From: Vitellaria paradoxa
Taxonomy: Eukaryota > Streptophyta > Magnoliopsida > Ericales > Sapotaceae
Length of the DNA stretch: 64,000 bases
Assembly (NCBI GenBank): GCA_019916065.1
Contig: CM034243.1
Location: 31,770,147 to 31,834,146 of the forward strand
Direction of reading: 5' to 3'
The position numbers were made by a program, and so were the translations under genes. Numbering within the stretch: position 1 is the first letter of the stretch; every line of letters starts with the position of its first letter. Below the pieces are notes generated by a model. The model saw nothing but the letters and a program-made list of their open reading frames with translations, ran no database searches and was not told where the DNA came from. Shown here piece after piece: positions 1 to 13,635 of the stretch.

Positions 1-987
1 GCCTGTTGTCACTGGTTGAATACAAGAACAGCCCAATTTCTTATTTGACTTCACGCGCCAAGCATTTGAGGGTAGAGTTGGCAAGGTGCGAGTGTATATA
101 GTTTAAACATTGAGAGGTCTTGGATCATACAAGAAAGAGTAGGCACCACCGGTACATAGTTTAAATATCTTAATTACATGGCAAGCACTCAATCCGTGAC
201 ACTTCACGACCGACAGAACCTTCTTAATTCTTAGATTGGTGTGTTTCTAAAATTAAGCAATAAGAACCGAGAAATATTTTACACTCCGTTTAAAATGATA
301 GATTTGATGAGATTTGATTTTATTTGACGATAATTCTCATCAATTTTAATGTTTGGAATTAAAATAAAATTTTATAAGTGAGATTTGATTTAATTTCATT
401 TCATAATTTAATTTTTAATATTTTTATAGAATTTGAAATCCAATCCAGAATAATAGAATTTGATGAAAATTCATTATTTTTTTAAATCATCTAAATGAGT
501 GGACAAATTTATCCTCATGTATCATATTCATCATATTTTTTAATTCCTATTAATATGGTCAAACTTGGTATTTTTCTTAAAACAAATCAACTTAATTCTG
601 AAATTCAAAATGTGTACCAAATACAAAATTTTATTTACCAAATCAAATCCAACCAAATCAATTCTTTACGTTAAAATTTCACATTTTCACTTGAAGTCGA
701 ACCACTTGGTTGGGACTCTTTTTCTTCGAGCTTCATGACATTTGTCGTAAAATGAATGCAGGCATCTGTCGTATAATCAATCAGAAATGCTATTTTGGCT
801 GGAAATGGAATTTTCTTCTTGTATGATTATTTTGGTAGGTTCATTGATCGTAGGATCCCGCATTGGCTTCGTGATGTGTACACGCAATTCGTGTCTTCTT
901 GAGATCAGCAAGGATTAAATGTGTCAAAAATGTCCTTGTTAGCAGGGAGTTAATGTAGATTTCTTCTTCTTTTTTAATAGTATTTAT
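1..987. other. AT-rich intergenic stretch, no gene seen
   Basis: I see no supportable coding region here. Positions about 290-670 form a diverged copy of a dispersed element that recurs at 49.7-50.2 kb (listed separately). The rest is unassigned non-coding sequence. Confidence 0.5.
290..670. repeat. Dispersed AT-rich element, copy 1 (family F)
   Basis: The segment contains GATTTGATGAGATTTGATTT and later TTAATATGGTCAAA and a run of CAAATCAAATC-like words. The same words, in the same order and orientation, occur at about 49,711-50,176. Shared order over roughly 400 bases indicates a dispersed repeat, probably a non-autonomous DNA transposon. Ends are approximate and no target duplication could be fixed. 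Confidence 0.6.
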
Positions 988-1003
988 TTATTTACTTATC
1001 CCT

Positions 1004-1006
<3 letters not shown>

Positions 1007-1041
<35 letters not shown>
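1007..1041. repeat. (CT)n microsatellite
   Basis: About 17 uninterrupted CT dinucleotides. The GA strand creates a spurious RERERE peptide in an overlapping minus-strand reading frame, which is not a gene. Confidence 0.95.
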
Positions 1042-1045
<4 letters not shown>

Positions 1046-1465
1046 TTATTTTCTAGGTTTATGACTGGGTCAGCGCCCCAAGTTTGCTGAAGTTCAAGAT
1101 GAAGGCAAATTATGCCCCTGACATGCGCACACACTTGTATTTGTATGTATGTTTGTGTGTATGTAATATGTGTAGTACTTTGATACAAAAATACTATACC
1201 TAAGTTGATGGCTATGCAGAATGTCTTTATCTGGAAACAGATATTGTGCCCTCTCTGCATGCATGGTTGCCAAAATTTTGAAGAATTTTAACGTGGAAAG
1301 ACATGAGATTTTGATCCAACAACCATGGGCATCTCTTCAATTCTATTTTGTAGTAGTAGTCCTTGATTATCTTGATCTTATAGGAATATAAGATTTGTGA
1401 AGTTTCTATTCTCCATTCGGACTTTCTCAACTGTTGCTCATCTCAGTTATCATGATTTTAATTTA

Positions 1466-1621
1466 GAGGGTGTTTGGTTAGTTAAAATCAACTAAAATTT
1501 ACCAATTTTTATCAATGTTTATACTTTTTTTCAATTAAATTTTATCACATATCAATTTTATATTAAATTTTTATATTTTTACTGTATTTTTTTATCAAAT
1601 TTTTACCAATCAAACACTCCC
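1466..1621. mobile_element. Tourist-like MITE, TTA target duplication (family A)
   Basis: A 156-bp element whose left end is GAGGGTGTTTGGTTAG and whose right end, reverse-complemented, is GGGAGTGTTTGATTGG. TTA flanks both sides (1463-1465 and 1622-1624). The size, ends and 3-bp duplication match two other copies at 44.1 kb and 59.5 kb. TTA/TAA duplications are typical of PIF/Harbinger MITEs, so the superfamily is an inference. Confidence 0.8.
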
Positions 1622-2563
1622 TTACTAATTGGGTATTTTTGCCGTTTGAGTCCATTACACAAGTGGGCTGCCGTGATTCCTCGAACCCACTATCACAATC
1701 CTTCACCTGGGCTTCTTCGGTTATGGGCTCGATTTGACTCACCACTTGTGGATTTTTATTCTATTTTATTTCATTTCCTTGTATTTTTGCTTAATAGAAG
1801 GAATCTTCCGGTGGCATTGCCGCATATAAATATATCTATATATATATATATAATTGCTTGATTAGTTTGTGCATTGATTTTGAATTGGTTGAGAATTCGG
1901 GAATAAGTGATAAATTGATTTGAATTATTAAATTTTAATTTAATAATTCAAACGTATTTACGTATTTTTTTAATTAAAAATTTATAAATTATATTCAAAT
2001 GATTAAATTTTAATTGAATAATTTCAATTAAATTATTATTAAATTAACATCAATTTTTGATGTTAATCTCCCATTCATTGGTTGAAATGTAAACAATTGA
2101 TCAGGGCATAATTTGTGGTTCACCTCCGGTGAGTTGCAATTGGAAATTCATATCAAGGGCCGTGCAATTCAAAGGATTCCATGGATGGGACCTCTGCAGA
2201 AAACATGTGTAGATGTGCAGGGATGCCAGATCGATGTTGATTTGACTGTCAATTCATTTTGATTCGGCTTTCAAAGAAATGTCCCCCCATGTGTATGTCC
2301 CAAGGTTTTTCTGTTTGATTTCGGAGAGCTGTCCCACGCACAGTCCCACAATTGCAGCGCGCTGATCTCGAACTCATCGGTCTGGGTCTTAGGCAGAGAG
2401 CCCATCCCATCAGACGAATGGCAGAATTTGCAGTGTCCAAAGTATATGCCCTTGGCATTCGGCTAAGAGGAGAAAAATAATATTAGGCTTAGAGCCCCTT
2501 CGGAAGCTTAAAAAAATAAAATAAAATAAATAATTGTCAATCATTTTTTTTTTTTTAATGTTT

Positions 2564-2692
2564 AGGATGCATTTAACCTGTCATAATTTTTTAAAAATTT
2601 TTAAAAAATTTAAAAATTATTCACTTTTTATTTCACTATACAAATTATAAATTCATAATTTTATATCATTTTTATCACTCTAAATACTCCCT
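2564..2692. repeat. MITE-like element (family B)
   Basis: Begins GGATGCATTTAACC, has an AT-rich core with ATTATTCACTTTTTATTT, and ends ATTTTTATCACTCTAAATAC. The same core and ATCACTCCAAA-type end recur at 7.8, 14.0, 20.3, 22.4 and 42.1 kb, in both orientations. Diverged; no target duplication resolved. Confidence 0.55.
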
Positions 2693-3052
2693 CAATTGGC
2701 ATAATTCAAAAATTTTGACTAAATCTATTCAAACGTAATCTCACTTATTTTTTGAATTGTTCTAATTAGAAAAATTGACAGAAAGTTGATAAAAATTGAA
2801 AAAATTTTGAGAAAAATTATAAAAATCGACAAAAGTTAATAAAATTTAAAATTTCAAAAATAAAAGTACAAATGACGGGAATAGCCAAAAATTATAAAAT
2901 TTGATAAGAATTTGTTGAAAATTGACTTCCAAACGATCCCATAGTCTAGGGAAGGAAAAAATTAATTTTTTAGTAATTAGTTATTAAATGGCTAATTTGT
3001 TTTCTTTTTTTTTTTATGTTTGGGAAATGAAAAAGTTAATTTCTTAATTTTT

Positions 3053-3382
3053 AGGTTGTATTTGGTTGTATTTGTATTTTTCATTTTTCATTTTCAATTT
3101 TTTGTTTTATATATTTTATATTTTGAAAATCTCAAAATAAGAAAAATAAAAAACGCATTTGGATTGATATTTTTTATTTTCTATGTTTTGAGATTTTTCT
3201 TATTTTGGATTAAAGACGCTCAAAATGATTTATTATTATTTTGCATTTTATGTGTAAACTCATTTTTTGTTTTTTAAGATAGATTTTAAAAGTACAAGTG
3301 ATCAAATACATTTCAAACTATTTTTCTTATTTTCAAAATTACTAAAAAAAATGTATTCAAAACAAGCATACTAAATGGCACT
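3053..3382. repeat. MITE-like element (family C), copy 1
   Basis: About 330 bp starting near TTGTATTTGG and ending near ATACTAAATGGCAC. Internal words such as AATCTCAAAATAAG, TTGGATTAAAGAC and CTCAAAATGA occur in the same order at 15,461-15,795 and more weakly at 39,884-40,136. Confidence 0.6.
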
Positions 3383-6300
3383 TTAATTTTTCATTAATAT
3401 TTAGTTAATTTCTTAAGAAGATAAAATTAATCATTTCAGAAAAAACTAAAAAACTGAGTTGTCATAAGCCGAACTTCTGATTATTCTTCTCACACTAAGT
3501 CTCATACAAAAAGGATGTTGAGATTTTTTAATTTATTTTTTTAATAAAAATATTTATATTGCCATTCTTATAATTATTATATCAATTTATTCTGATATAA
3601 TAATGTCACCCACTAAAACTTTAAGAATTCAGTTGATGTTTTTGGGGGGAATACCATAATAATGTTTTTTTTTTTTTCTGATTTCTTGTACATTGAGTGA
3701 TTGGTGTTGACTTTTTTGGTCAAGTAATAATACCTGGTTAATTAATTTGTTTGAATTGAATGGCCTTGCTAATTACCTAGCTCTTTTGCTTGTACCCTTC
3801 AAGGGGGCTGGACCCATTTTAATTCATGGTGCTCCTTGGTAAAACCAGCAGATCATCATCTCCAGTTTGCAATAAAATGTATGTGTACCAAGTTTGTAAA
3901 GATATGGGTTAACTCCTGGGATAGCATATCCCAGGAAAGACCCAGACTTATGTGTTATTTGGAAAAGATAGGGCCACAAAACCCTTTTGAGGACCAAATT
4001 TCTCTTACTTTTTGCTCATGTGGTCTCATTTCCTAATTTTCCATTAAAAAACAGCACTTATTAATATTTAAATTTATTCTTATTCTCTTTATATTTTTTA
4101 AAATGGTCAAAAAAATTAATTGATAATTTAAAAGATTGAAACATTTATCTCAAGTGGCATTTAAGTAAATAACTAGTAATTAAGGCGTATTTTTAAAAAA
4201 GATAAATAAAACTGAGTATTGCAAAATTCAGGGGCCACATTAGGAAAATAAAAAAATATAAAGACAAAGTTTACCTAAATAACTTATATAATTAAAAAAC
4301 ATACTTATAAACATCTTTTAAAATATAGGTGGTTATATTTAGTGGTAAAAAGTAGTAATGAAAGAATTTAAAAATATTCACTAAATAATTCGTTTTAACA
4401 ATTTTTAAATTTTATCAATAACCTTGAACAACGTTTCATATTTGAAATGGAATAAAATGGGATGTAAGAATGGAATAAGGATGAAAATAGAATGAAATGT
4501 CAATTCCATTAGTTTGTTTTGTTGCCAACAAGAAAATTATCATTGACATTGTGAAAGATTACACCAAATATAATAATTGAATGGAAGTGTGAAAAGGGCA
4601 TTGCATTCCATTCTATTTCATTGCAATAGTTTAAAATAATTGAATGGAATTATTATTACTATATTGTCATATCAATTTATTTTATTCGTTCAAATAAAAC
4701 AACATTTTAGATAAGTATACCAAATAAATTAAAAAAATGAAAATGTTAGATGATTATTTCATTTAATTCTACTTAATTATATCAAACGAATAAATGAGCT
4801 TTTTTATAAATAGAGAGCTATCTAAATTTTAGGCCCTACTTACCAAAAAAATAAAAAAAATTAGGCGCTTATACCATTGATGTTAATCATATTGAAACAA
4901 CTAGCTACAAAAAAGCAAGGTGGAAATTTTTAGGAAAGAAATGATTTTCTCTGAAAGGTAGGTTTAGAATTCTGAAAAATTTTTAAAAAAATAAAAAATT
5001 ATTATTAAAATAATATAAAAATAATACGTGACAAAATTTAATTAAAAAAAATTAAATGTAAACAGAGCCTCTAAACAGAGTCTAAATGTAAACTTTAAAC
5101 TCTAGGCATGCAGTTCAATTTTTTTCACATTTTTTTAATGATATCATTTTGTCTATCCGAAATGTGTAACCAATATTTATACGGTACTCTAAACAGTGTT
5201 ACTCGAATCTTGCTGTCACCGTCTGAGTTGGGTTGGGGACAGAGATAGCGATCCCCAGCCATTGCATGCATCACTTCTGCATTTTGCTTTATTATTTAGA
5301 TACATGATTATTTCTGTTTCTTCTTAGTTCTATCCCATCAACCTAAGTAACAACCCAAGAATGACAAGACCTCTTATATATATGTAGATAGTTGGCATTC
5401 CTACTATTATCGTCTCTATCTCTACTTCTGTTATCTTAACAGTGTAGAGAATAATACCATGGAAGTGACAGATACCTAAAAGTTTACCCGAGGTGAAGAA
5501 CCTCAATGGAATCTTTTTTAACTACTCTCAATCAAGTTATCAACCCAAGTGAACTACTACTTTGGCAGCTATGGCTCAACAACGGGTATTTTTGTTTAAA
5601 TTGGGGGAGACGCATCCGTCGAGGGTTTTTTTTTTTTTTTTCCCTTGATATTGACGTTGTTAGGTATTCAATTAAAATTGATTGGTTGACCATCAAAATA
5701 AGTTTAAAAATTTTAAATTTATTTTTATTATAAATTATTTAATTTTAATTTAACAGATAATACTTTTAACATCAAGAGGTTAGCTGAGTTAATGTCAATC
5801 CTCAAATTTATTTTAATATAAAACATCCAATTTTGATATATAGTTGACACTTTTGATGTTGAGAAATTAACATGTTAACAATTCAAATAAAATAAAGCAA
5901 AAATAAAGAAAGACAAAATTCAATGAAAAAAAACTCAAATCGAGAAAAATCTCCAATCTGTCACTACATCAAAATTAATTTGGTTACAAAATACTTTTAA
6001 TAGATTGGAATATATAAAGCTATACTGTGAACATTTGTCCGACTGATAGATGCACCACCAATATTTAAGTAAAAGACACTTGTTTCGAAATATTCTTAGC
6101 AACTCAATTAGGACTCTTTAATGATTAATTTGAGAAAAGTCTCTTAAAACACACCAAGTAATACGATATTATTCTCTAATTAATTGATATCTTTTAGTGT
6201 ATAAATCTCAAATTTTAAATAAAATAAAATTTCTCTCAGACAAAATAAAATGAAAGCCTAATTAATGTCTAAAAATATAAAATTAATTTTATTATTTTTT

Positions 6301-7090
6301 ATTCACTAATTTTTTTACCATTTACAAATATAAACCTTAACAAATAAATATCAAAAGGCTGACATCGAGTTGATGTCAGCCCACCCACTCCTTTCTGTTT
6401 TGAAACTTGTATACGGCCTTACTACTCTCCCTGGAGGATTATCAGTGTTGTTTTCTAATAATTTTCTAACTTTGATTGATGGGTCAAGCATCTTTCTCTC
6501 CCTTCGAGTCAGCAATTTAGTTCTGATTGATTTGACTGCGGAGGATACCCTCAATGTTTTCACCTGCAGAACATGACATTAGAGCTGGGTGGCCAAGAGA
6601 TGGGTTGGGCGTAGGTCCGGTGCCCCTTCCCCAAGAGATAGGTCTTTTCTTTTATATTTTTCATTACCAAAAAATAAACATGAAAAATAATTTTAAACTA
6701 CTAAGATAATAATATTCTTCATAATTTAGGAGGGTTAATATATTGTTTATTAATATAAATATTCAAAAATTAAAATTATATAAAATAATTTGAAGAATGT
6801 TCCTGCTATATAACCCACATCTGGATCCGCCATTGGCCGAGGGATGAGTGAACCTTTTGGTAGACAGTGTGGTGTCTTGGACAGAGAATATTTGTTAAGC
6901 TCAAAATTGGACGACTAGATAAAGCTTTTCAACCAAAACCAAAAATACTTTCAACTGGGGTCTACTAGCTACTACTCTCTCTTCTGATTATTTGATATGA
7001 CAAATGAACATCCAAAGTAGCTCAAAATCTATGCATTTTGGCGGGAATATTCTTTATCTTGTTCTAGCTAGCCTTTCAATGCGGATGTCT

Positions 7091-7196
7091 AGATCAAATG
7101 TAATATGGACAATTAGGTTATCATTATTAGCATTATCCTGTCTATAGATCAAATGTAATATGGACAATTAGGTTACCATTATTAGCATTATCCTAT
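7091..7196. repeat. Tandem duplication, 55-bp unit
   Basis: AGATCAAATGTAATATGGAC starts at 7091 and again at 7146. The two units differ only at a few positions, for example TTATCATT versus TTACCATT. A recent local duplication in non-coding DNA. Confidence 0.9.
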
Positions 7197-7812
7197 TATT
7201 CTGATGATGATGGTAACAATTACGTGATTGCTTCAAGATGCATTTCTAACGCAATAGGAAGCAATGAAATTCTATTTTCTCACACGAAAGTTAGAGAAAA
7301 CAGAAACTCCAAAGAAATTTATAATTAACCAATAATGAAGAGTTGCTAAAAAACTATAAAAATAGGTTTTTAATTTCGAAAATGATCTTAACTAAGTATA
7401 CTTAACTTGTCACGTTGTAGACTTTTAAAAAATTTTTTTCGAAAAAATATTATGAGTCTCGTAATTCTTCACGCATTAAAAGTTACACTCAAAATATTAT
7501 TTTTCGATTAAACCTTATTAATTTTTTTTGATTCTTTTTCAACTTTTGATGCTCCAACTTATTTAAGAATTTATTTACCATCGCGTCCACGTCATCTAAA
7601 GTCACGTCCGTGCCAATTTCTGTGACTTGCTAATAGATGAAGTGTAATCCAAACTTGGTGTTTCTTCTACCCTCGGCCATTTACTTTGGAATGCACTAGG
7701 TCAGTCTGACAGTGAATAAAAATCACCATTCATCATTAAATGGCCGCATAGCTCCTCCTTATTGAAGTCCATGGTTTTGGATCCGAGAAGTTGAAATTAA
7801 GGTGACATATGA

Positions 7813-7938
7813 GTGCGTTTGATTCACTAAAAATTAGTGAGAAATTTTGAAAATATTTAAAAATTATTTATTTTTTATTTTATTATATAAATTATAAATT
7901 TACAAATTATCTTACTTTTTATCACTCCAAATATACCT
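7813..7938. repeat. MITE-like element (family B)
   Basis: Begins GTGCGTTTGATTCAC and ends TTTTTATCACTCCAAATATAC. The two ends are imperfect inverted repeats of each other, and the core matches the other family B copies. Confidence 0.6.
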
Positions 7939-9318
7939 ATAGTAGAAATATATATATAATTATTGGAGCATGGACTTTTTTCCAGTTACTTTTCCCATTT
8001 ATAGTGTGTGGACAAGCCATATATCTACTTATAAATAATAACCGGCTTCAACTATTTCCTTCTGAGTAACGAGTAGTTTTCAGAAGATCACTTCATTTAT
8101 AATGTGTTTGGGATATGAATTTGTGAAAAAAAAAATAAAAAATAAAAAATTATAATTTGTATAATTTTTTGTACGCTTAATTAAATAAAAAATTAAATTT
8201 TGTTAATAAATATTTATTTATTTTAGTTTTATTTTTATATAACTCAATAAAAAAATAAAATAAATTTAACTTTTTTCTTCATTTTGTGGTTCTACCATTT
8301 TCCTTCACTTTCCCTTTCCCTCCACATGATTAATTTATTTTCGTCCTTTCCCTTCTCCCTCCTACGACTAGAATAATTGTAATGTAGTATACAAATTAAA
8401 TCAATTATTTTTTTAACAATATAATTCTTATGTCTCAAATGAGAGCATAATATAACATCAATAAAATAATACCTGATTAATCGGTAACCTTATTTAAATA
8501 ATATTTTTGGCTAGTCTTGACTTTGGGCTAACGTGTTAAATTAATAATTTTCTACATTTATAAGAAACCCTTGAAAACCCACCAACTTTATAAATTAATA
8601 ATTTCCAAATACACTAAAATATGAGTCAAGTGTTGCTTGTTTCTTCTTAAAATAAATAAAGTTTTTACTTGGTTAAATGTGCATAAAATGAAATAATGTA
8701 AATCATTGAACATTTTATTATGTATTTGAAAATAATAAATACATTTATGAACTCTACTTTTGATTAAAGAAATACAAAGACCTAGGCCCAAAAAAAAAAA
8801 AAATGTATATTGTACATAGAATGTAGTTACTTCTATAAATTAATAGTTTATTAATTAATCGATTAATTAATAACTTATTAATAAATTAATATCTTGCTTT
8901 ATTAATAATTTTTCTAGTCCCAATGTTATTGTTTTATCAAAGTTATACTGTATGTAGTTCCTGTATATTTCAATAATACTTATACAAATCTCCAATCGAC
9001 AATTAGAATGAATATTAATGAAAATTGAGTACGAAACTTACTAAATAGTTTGCTTCACAAAAAGCACGAAACATAATATTTAACTAACAATCTTTAATCA
9101 AAAAAAAAAAAAAAGTTTACATGATTTATATCATTTTTTCTTATTATAAAATTCTATATAAATCATCTCCACAAACATCTCCCTTTATTTATTTAAATAT
9201 TTAGTACTGGCCCAACCTAAATAACTAATTATTTAGGTCGCATTTGATAACATTTATGTTTAGTGTGTGCTGCAACTCTTTCCTGCATGGGTAGAGGCTG
9301 AAGATCCTTCACATTTGC

Positions 9319-9338
9319 TATATATATATATATATATA
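9319..9338. repeat. (TA)n microsatellite
   Basis: About ten TA dinucleotides in non-coding sequence. Confidence 0.9.
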
Positions 9339-10123
9339 CATTCAATGGGTGTTAAAGGCACTAATTAAATCACCACAGGACATACCCCAATACATACGAA
9401 GGAGAAAAATGGAAAGCCAATCGACATTGGGTAACCTCCCACGCCAACTTCCACCAAGAAGTTAGGTTCCCTTTATTTCTAAACCTTTCACCTTCCACAT
9501 ACATACATATATCTCTCAATTCCCTCTAAGACACTTCTTTGGGAATTTCTGGACCACCAAGCTTTCTGTGTCCTGCACCTGCCAGCTGACTCATTTCACT
9601 TGTCTGCGTGTGTAATTTAAAAGTTCAAACCAGTGGCCCATCGGAGACATTATCACATGACAACCACCACCATATATCAGAGGCAGCCTCTTGCAACTAT
9701 TTTTTTTTTAAATAATGTTATATAATTAAAAGTATATATCTTAAAAAATGATAAAAAAAGGACTAACATTGTTTTACAAAAATAAATTGAAAGAAGCAGT
9801 ACATCTCACAGCTGTGTGTGCCGTAACAAATAGGAATAGGGCTGCAAAGTGGGGTCAACCCCATGCCCTGTAGTTTTTTTCCACTCTTTCTAAGCAAGAC
9901 ATGAAGTATGAACCCCCACCCCAATGCTTCCTCATACTGAAATGAACCAAGATTACAACAATTAACATGACCCACTTGTCAACACTTACCAACCCAAACC
10001 TGCAAATCACATCTTTGCTTATTAGGTTGCCATATATTCACAGCACATGAAGGTCTATCTATCTAGTATTATATACCCGATGGCTGAATGTAGTTTTTCC
10101 ATGAAACCGAAGTTTGCTGGGCA

Positions 10124-13100
10124 TCAAGGCTTATCGGCCCACTCATTCTCCACGGCGATTCTCCCTGAACCACGGCCACCGCTGATTTTACCAAACGAAC
10201 CAACTGCTGATGACAAGCCCTTCAAACTGCTGCTGCCCTCGCTGCTGAAGTTCCTTGACTCCCTTGACCTTCTCAGCTTGGAGGAGGTGATGTCGAGGCC
10301 ACGTGCATCGGCGGTGTCAGTGATCTTAACCTTTGCGACCACCAGCTGAGCAATGCTGCTCCGGCAAAAAGGACAAACTGGTGCAACGGGGCATGCTGTT
10401 GCCCAATTGGGCTTGTTATGGCAGCAAACTGCTAACGTGCACTGCGCGCACATCTGGTGACCGCAGTGTTGGACTTCAATTGTGCATGCTTGATCAAAAC
10501 ATATGTAGCATAGTTCTGTGTCGCTAATCTGCACAAAAGAAGAAATGTTCCTTTGTTGCTATGACCTCTTTTAAGCTATGTTTTTTTTTTGGAGGGGGGG
10601 GGGGGGTTGGGTACAGGTAGCATCTAACCGTAAATCATTTGGAAATAATAAATAACTGAAATACATCTCTTAAACTAAATGTAGGCAGTGTCAGGAAATA
10701 TGTGACTCAATCAAGTCCCCTTAATATATAAAATGATTTTAAAATATCAGGAATTTTCTATGAAAAGTGAAAATGTCAAGACCACAATAAACACTGAAAG
10801 TATAAAAGTATGACTAATTACAAATAAAACTTAATAAATGTCTGTGTAATGGAAGCAATTTAGTAATAAGCCATCAAGAAGAAATATTATTTTTCCCCTA
10901 AGATAAACCACCAAGGTGAGACAACTATATCTCATATCAGGGTACCATAGCCAAGGAAACACATTAAGTAAGATAATAAAAGCCAGACAACATCTGCCTA
11001 AACCTAGGCTTCTAGAAATTTTCCAGGAAGGCTAGCCATCCAAGTCACAGGTCAATATATGGACCAGTTCTATTAATTTGCAAGCAACCTGGATGTCTAG
11101 AGTTGAGACTAAGCCCTGAAACGCTGTGAGAAACTTCAATTGAAATTTTCGACATTGTCCTTTGAATCGGAAGCTTCTTGCATACAATTCCAAAATCTAT
11201 GAGAATTTCAAGACTTTTGTGCTTTTGATTCATCAAGACTCACATAGTAGTTTGGAACTCCAAATTTTACCAAAAATCTCCATATATCTCTATAAAACTT
11301 CAACTTTTTACTTACTACACGTATTATGACCTATAATTTTACTAATTTATACTAAGTTTTTGCCATTCCAAACGAACCCTAAAAATAAATTAAAAACTGA
11401 AATTGCAATCCATGGTGTAAAGGCATAAAAGAAAATTACGAATTACCTCAGAAACATTGTCATCCGTTCCAGCGTCAGAATGCAATGGAGATGGAAGCGA
11501 GTAAGCTGTCCCCTTCAAAATGTTCTTCTCCCTCTCCCTGTTTGCATCCATTAGAGCCCGTTCTAACAAAGCTTTTGCCTCTTCATCAAGCTCCTTAATG
11601 AACTTCAAAGGTGCTGGCCACACAAGAGGTTCTGCTGATGAAGGATTCAGCAAGGCTGCACATGCTCCATGCTTGTGCTTTAAAGCTACTGTGTAAGGTA
11701 TTCTCCTATACAACATAATATAGAACGAAAAGATGAATTTCATAATTTCAGTAAATATTAAATAAGTTAACAGAAAACAAGATAGAATTATATGTATATA
11801 AGTTGGGGATATTTCAATGTTTAGCACCTAAGCAGGTCCAATTACCATTTGGGAGATATACCTGATTAAAGGGTACAAAATTATACATCTCTACTGAAAA
11901 GATGTAAATTAGACTTGTGAGCATCGTTGATGTAAAGATGCAATTTTATTATGTTCACATTCGAACTCCAACCTCAAATTAATCATAAAAAATATAAAAA
12001 ATTCTCTGATGAGATTAACCCGAATATGTAAATTGAAATAGCAAAGATTCATCAACCAGAAACTAGGAGATATTTTCATGTTTTGCAAAAAAAGAAAAAA
12101 AAAAAAAACCTTAATTATCCTCAAATTTGGAAAATAAATTATATTAGAATAATTTTAAAAAGAAAAAAAAAAATTCTCAGAAAACATAGATATAACCATA
12201 ACCTACTAGCCAATATGATCTGGATATGTAACTTATATGAAATTATAATGAAAGAAGCAAATTGAATGCTACCCAGATGTGTCTCTATGAAGACGGTCAG
12301 CGCCCCAGGCCAACAATTCACGAATGCAATCCAGTGAACCCCCTCTAGCAGCCAAATGAAGCGGAGAACTTCCCGGGAAACTGTAGAGAATAATTTTATC
12401 GAATGAATCAAATCCGATAAACCAATTAACACCGCAGCAACGGACACAATTAGAACACCGATAGAGTTATACCCATATCGTCCCGTTGCAGCACATACTA
12501 GAGCTCCATTGTCTAAGAGAGTATGAACACATTCAGGCCGTCTTTGACGGGACGCCAAGTGCAGCGGGGTTGCTCCTTTACCATCTCTAACATTCACGAA
12601 CCGGGAAAATCCCCTGGAACCCAACCCAATGCAAATAACGACCAGTTATGAGTTAACCTAATAAATCCACACACACAGAGAGAGACCTACCAAGAAACAG
12701 CAACATGGGATATACGGGCAGCAGACAGAATGGCTTGAAGGCATTCAGAATGGCCATAGTAAGCAGCATAATGCAAGCAGGTTCTTCCATGAATTGAATC
12801 AAACACCAAAATCTGATGAAATTTTCAGGATCAGCCAGATCAGTTCTGACTATGAAGTTCATAAGACTGAGAAATTACATGAAGTATTCCTCCTCATACA
12901 TTCGTTCATAGACATAAACGGGAAGGGGAGATAACAGGAGGAGGAATTTGACATACATTAGCTCCAGCTTGAATGAGCTTTTGCACACAAGAGATCTTCC
13001 CATGCATTGCTGCCAACATCAGAGGTGTCTAATCCAATCACAAATCACCAAAATCAGAAGTCGATAGAGTGGAACCAGAAAATTACAAATGGCAATTCAC

Positions 13101-13580
13101 AAGATCAAGCATTTACAAACTACCCACATTTCAAATTCTGTTTGATCATTATAAGTTATAAGTTAACAATTGGAAAGCGTTCAACTCGCCCAGCAATTTT
13201 CTCAGCAGCCAATCAAACACTAAAGCAAACTCACCTGCTTGTGACGGTTCAATAAATCTGGATTAACAGATCTATTCAAGAGCATAGAAACGATCTGAAA
13301 CAAAAGGCAAACACAAAGAAAAAGCCATCAAAGTTTATAATTAGAAAAAAGGGAAAAAAATTCAAATTTCAATAAGAGAGAGAGAATTAGAAGAACCCAC
13401 CTCGATCTGGCCATTGGCAGCCGCTACATGAAGAGCAGAATGGCGATCGTACACTGTGGTCTCGTGGATGAGAGCCGGGTCTCTCTCCAGCAGAGTATCT
13501 ACGGTTTCCAAGTCCCCGAACTGAACAGCACAGAAGAGCCCATGCTCTTGGCTCCCCGCGCAACTAGGTCCCTGACCCAT
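10124..13580 (-). CDS. XBAT31: Ankyrin-repeat RING E3 ubiquitin ligase, XB3/XBAT31 type
   Basis: Predicted RING-type E3 ubiquitin ligase with an N-terminal ankyrin substrate-binding region. Eight coding exons can be read: 13580-13401, 13294-13235, 13028-12957, 12812-12691, 12613-12473, 12380-12273, 11705-11447 and 10528-10124. All introns are GT-AG with matching phases, giving 448 residues, close to the roughly 450 of Arabidopsis XBAT31. It starts MGQGPSC, with Gly2 and Cys7 suited to lipid modification. Ankyrin repeats occupy about residues 10-240 (SALHVAAANGQ, TPLHLASRQRRPECV, SPLHLAARGGSLDC). The RING is in the last exon: C321, C324, C336, H338, C341, C344, C366, C369, the C3HC4 order. No frameshift or stop interrupts it. 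Family assignment is firm; the choice of XBAT31 over close paralogues rests on the N-terminus and overall match recalled from knowledge. Confidence 0.93.
10591..10608. repeat. Poly-G tract in last intron of the XBAT31-like gene
   Basis: A run of about 13 G within an otherwise AT-rich intron. On the transcribed strand it reads as poly-C close to the acceptor of the RING exon. Probably a simple-sequence expansion. Confidence 0.8.
11248..11380. repeat. MITE-like insertion in intron 7 of the XBAT31-like gene
   Basis: Begins TAGTTTGGAACTCCAAA and ends TTGCCATTCCAAACGAAC, an imperfect inverted-repeat pair of the GTTTGGAxT type shared with other MITEs in this window. It lies wholly within the intron between exons 7 and 8 and does not disturb either splice site. 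Confidence 0.5.
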
Positions 13581-13588
13581 TCCTTCCT

Positions 13589-13591
<3 letters not shown>

Positions 13592-13633
<42 letters not shown>
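13592..13633. repeat. (CT)n microsatellite in the 5' leader of the XBAT31-like gene
   Basis: About 21 dinucleotides beginning 12 bases upstream of the ATG on the transcribed (GA) strand. GA/CT tracts are common in plant 5' leaders, and variable length here could affect expression or start recognition (inference). Confidence 0.9.

Positions 13634-13635
<2 letters not shown>

Larger units (their letters stand above)
1625..9760. other. Long AT-rich intergenic region, no gene supported
   Basis: About 8 kb with no convincing protein-coding gene. It holds MITE-like segments (2.56, 3.05 and 7.81 kb), a 55-bp tandem duplication at 7.09 kb and TA microsatellites. Two compositionally less AT-rich islands, about 2,100-2,460 and 6,360-6,600, have open frames of about 70 codons that I do not recognise and do not call as genes. 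The block at about 9,240-9,700 is also less AT-rich and unassigned. Confidence 0.5.

Noticed and set aside
2249..2458. 69-codon minus-strand frame (MPRAYTLDTANS...).
   Set aside because: GC-richer than its surroundings but no recognisable domain, no start context and no neighbouring exon.
6351..6576. Opposed open frames of about 70 codons in a less AT-rich island.
   Set aside because: I considered a gene fragment but recognised no motif on either strand and saw no consistent splice context.
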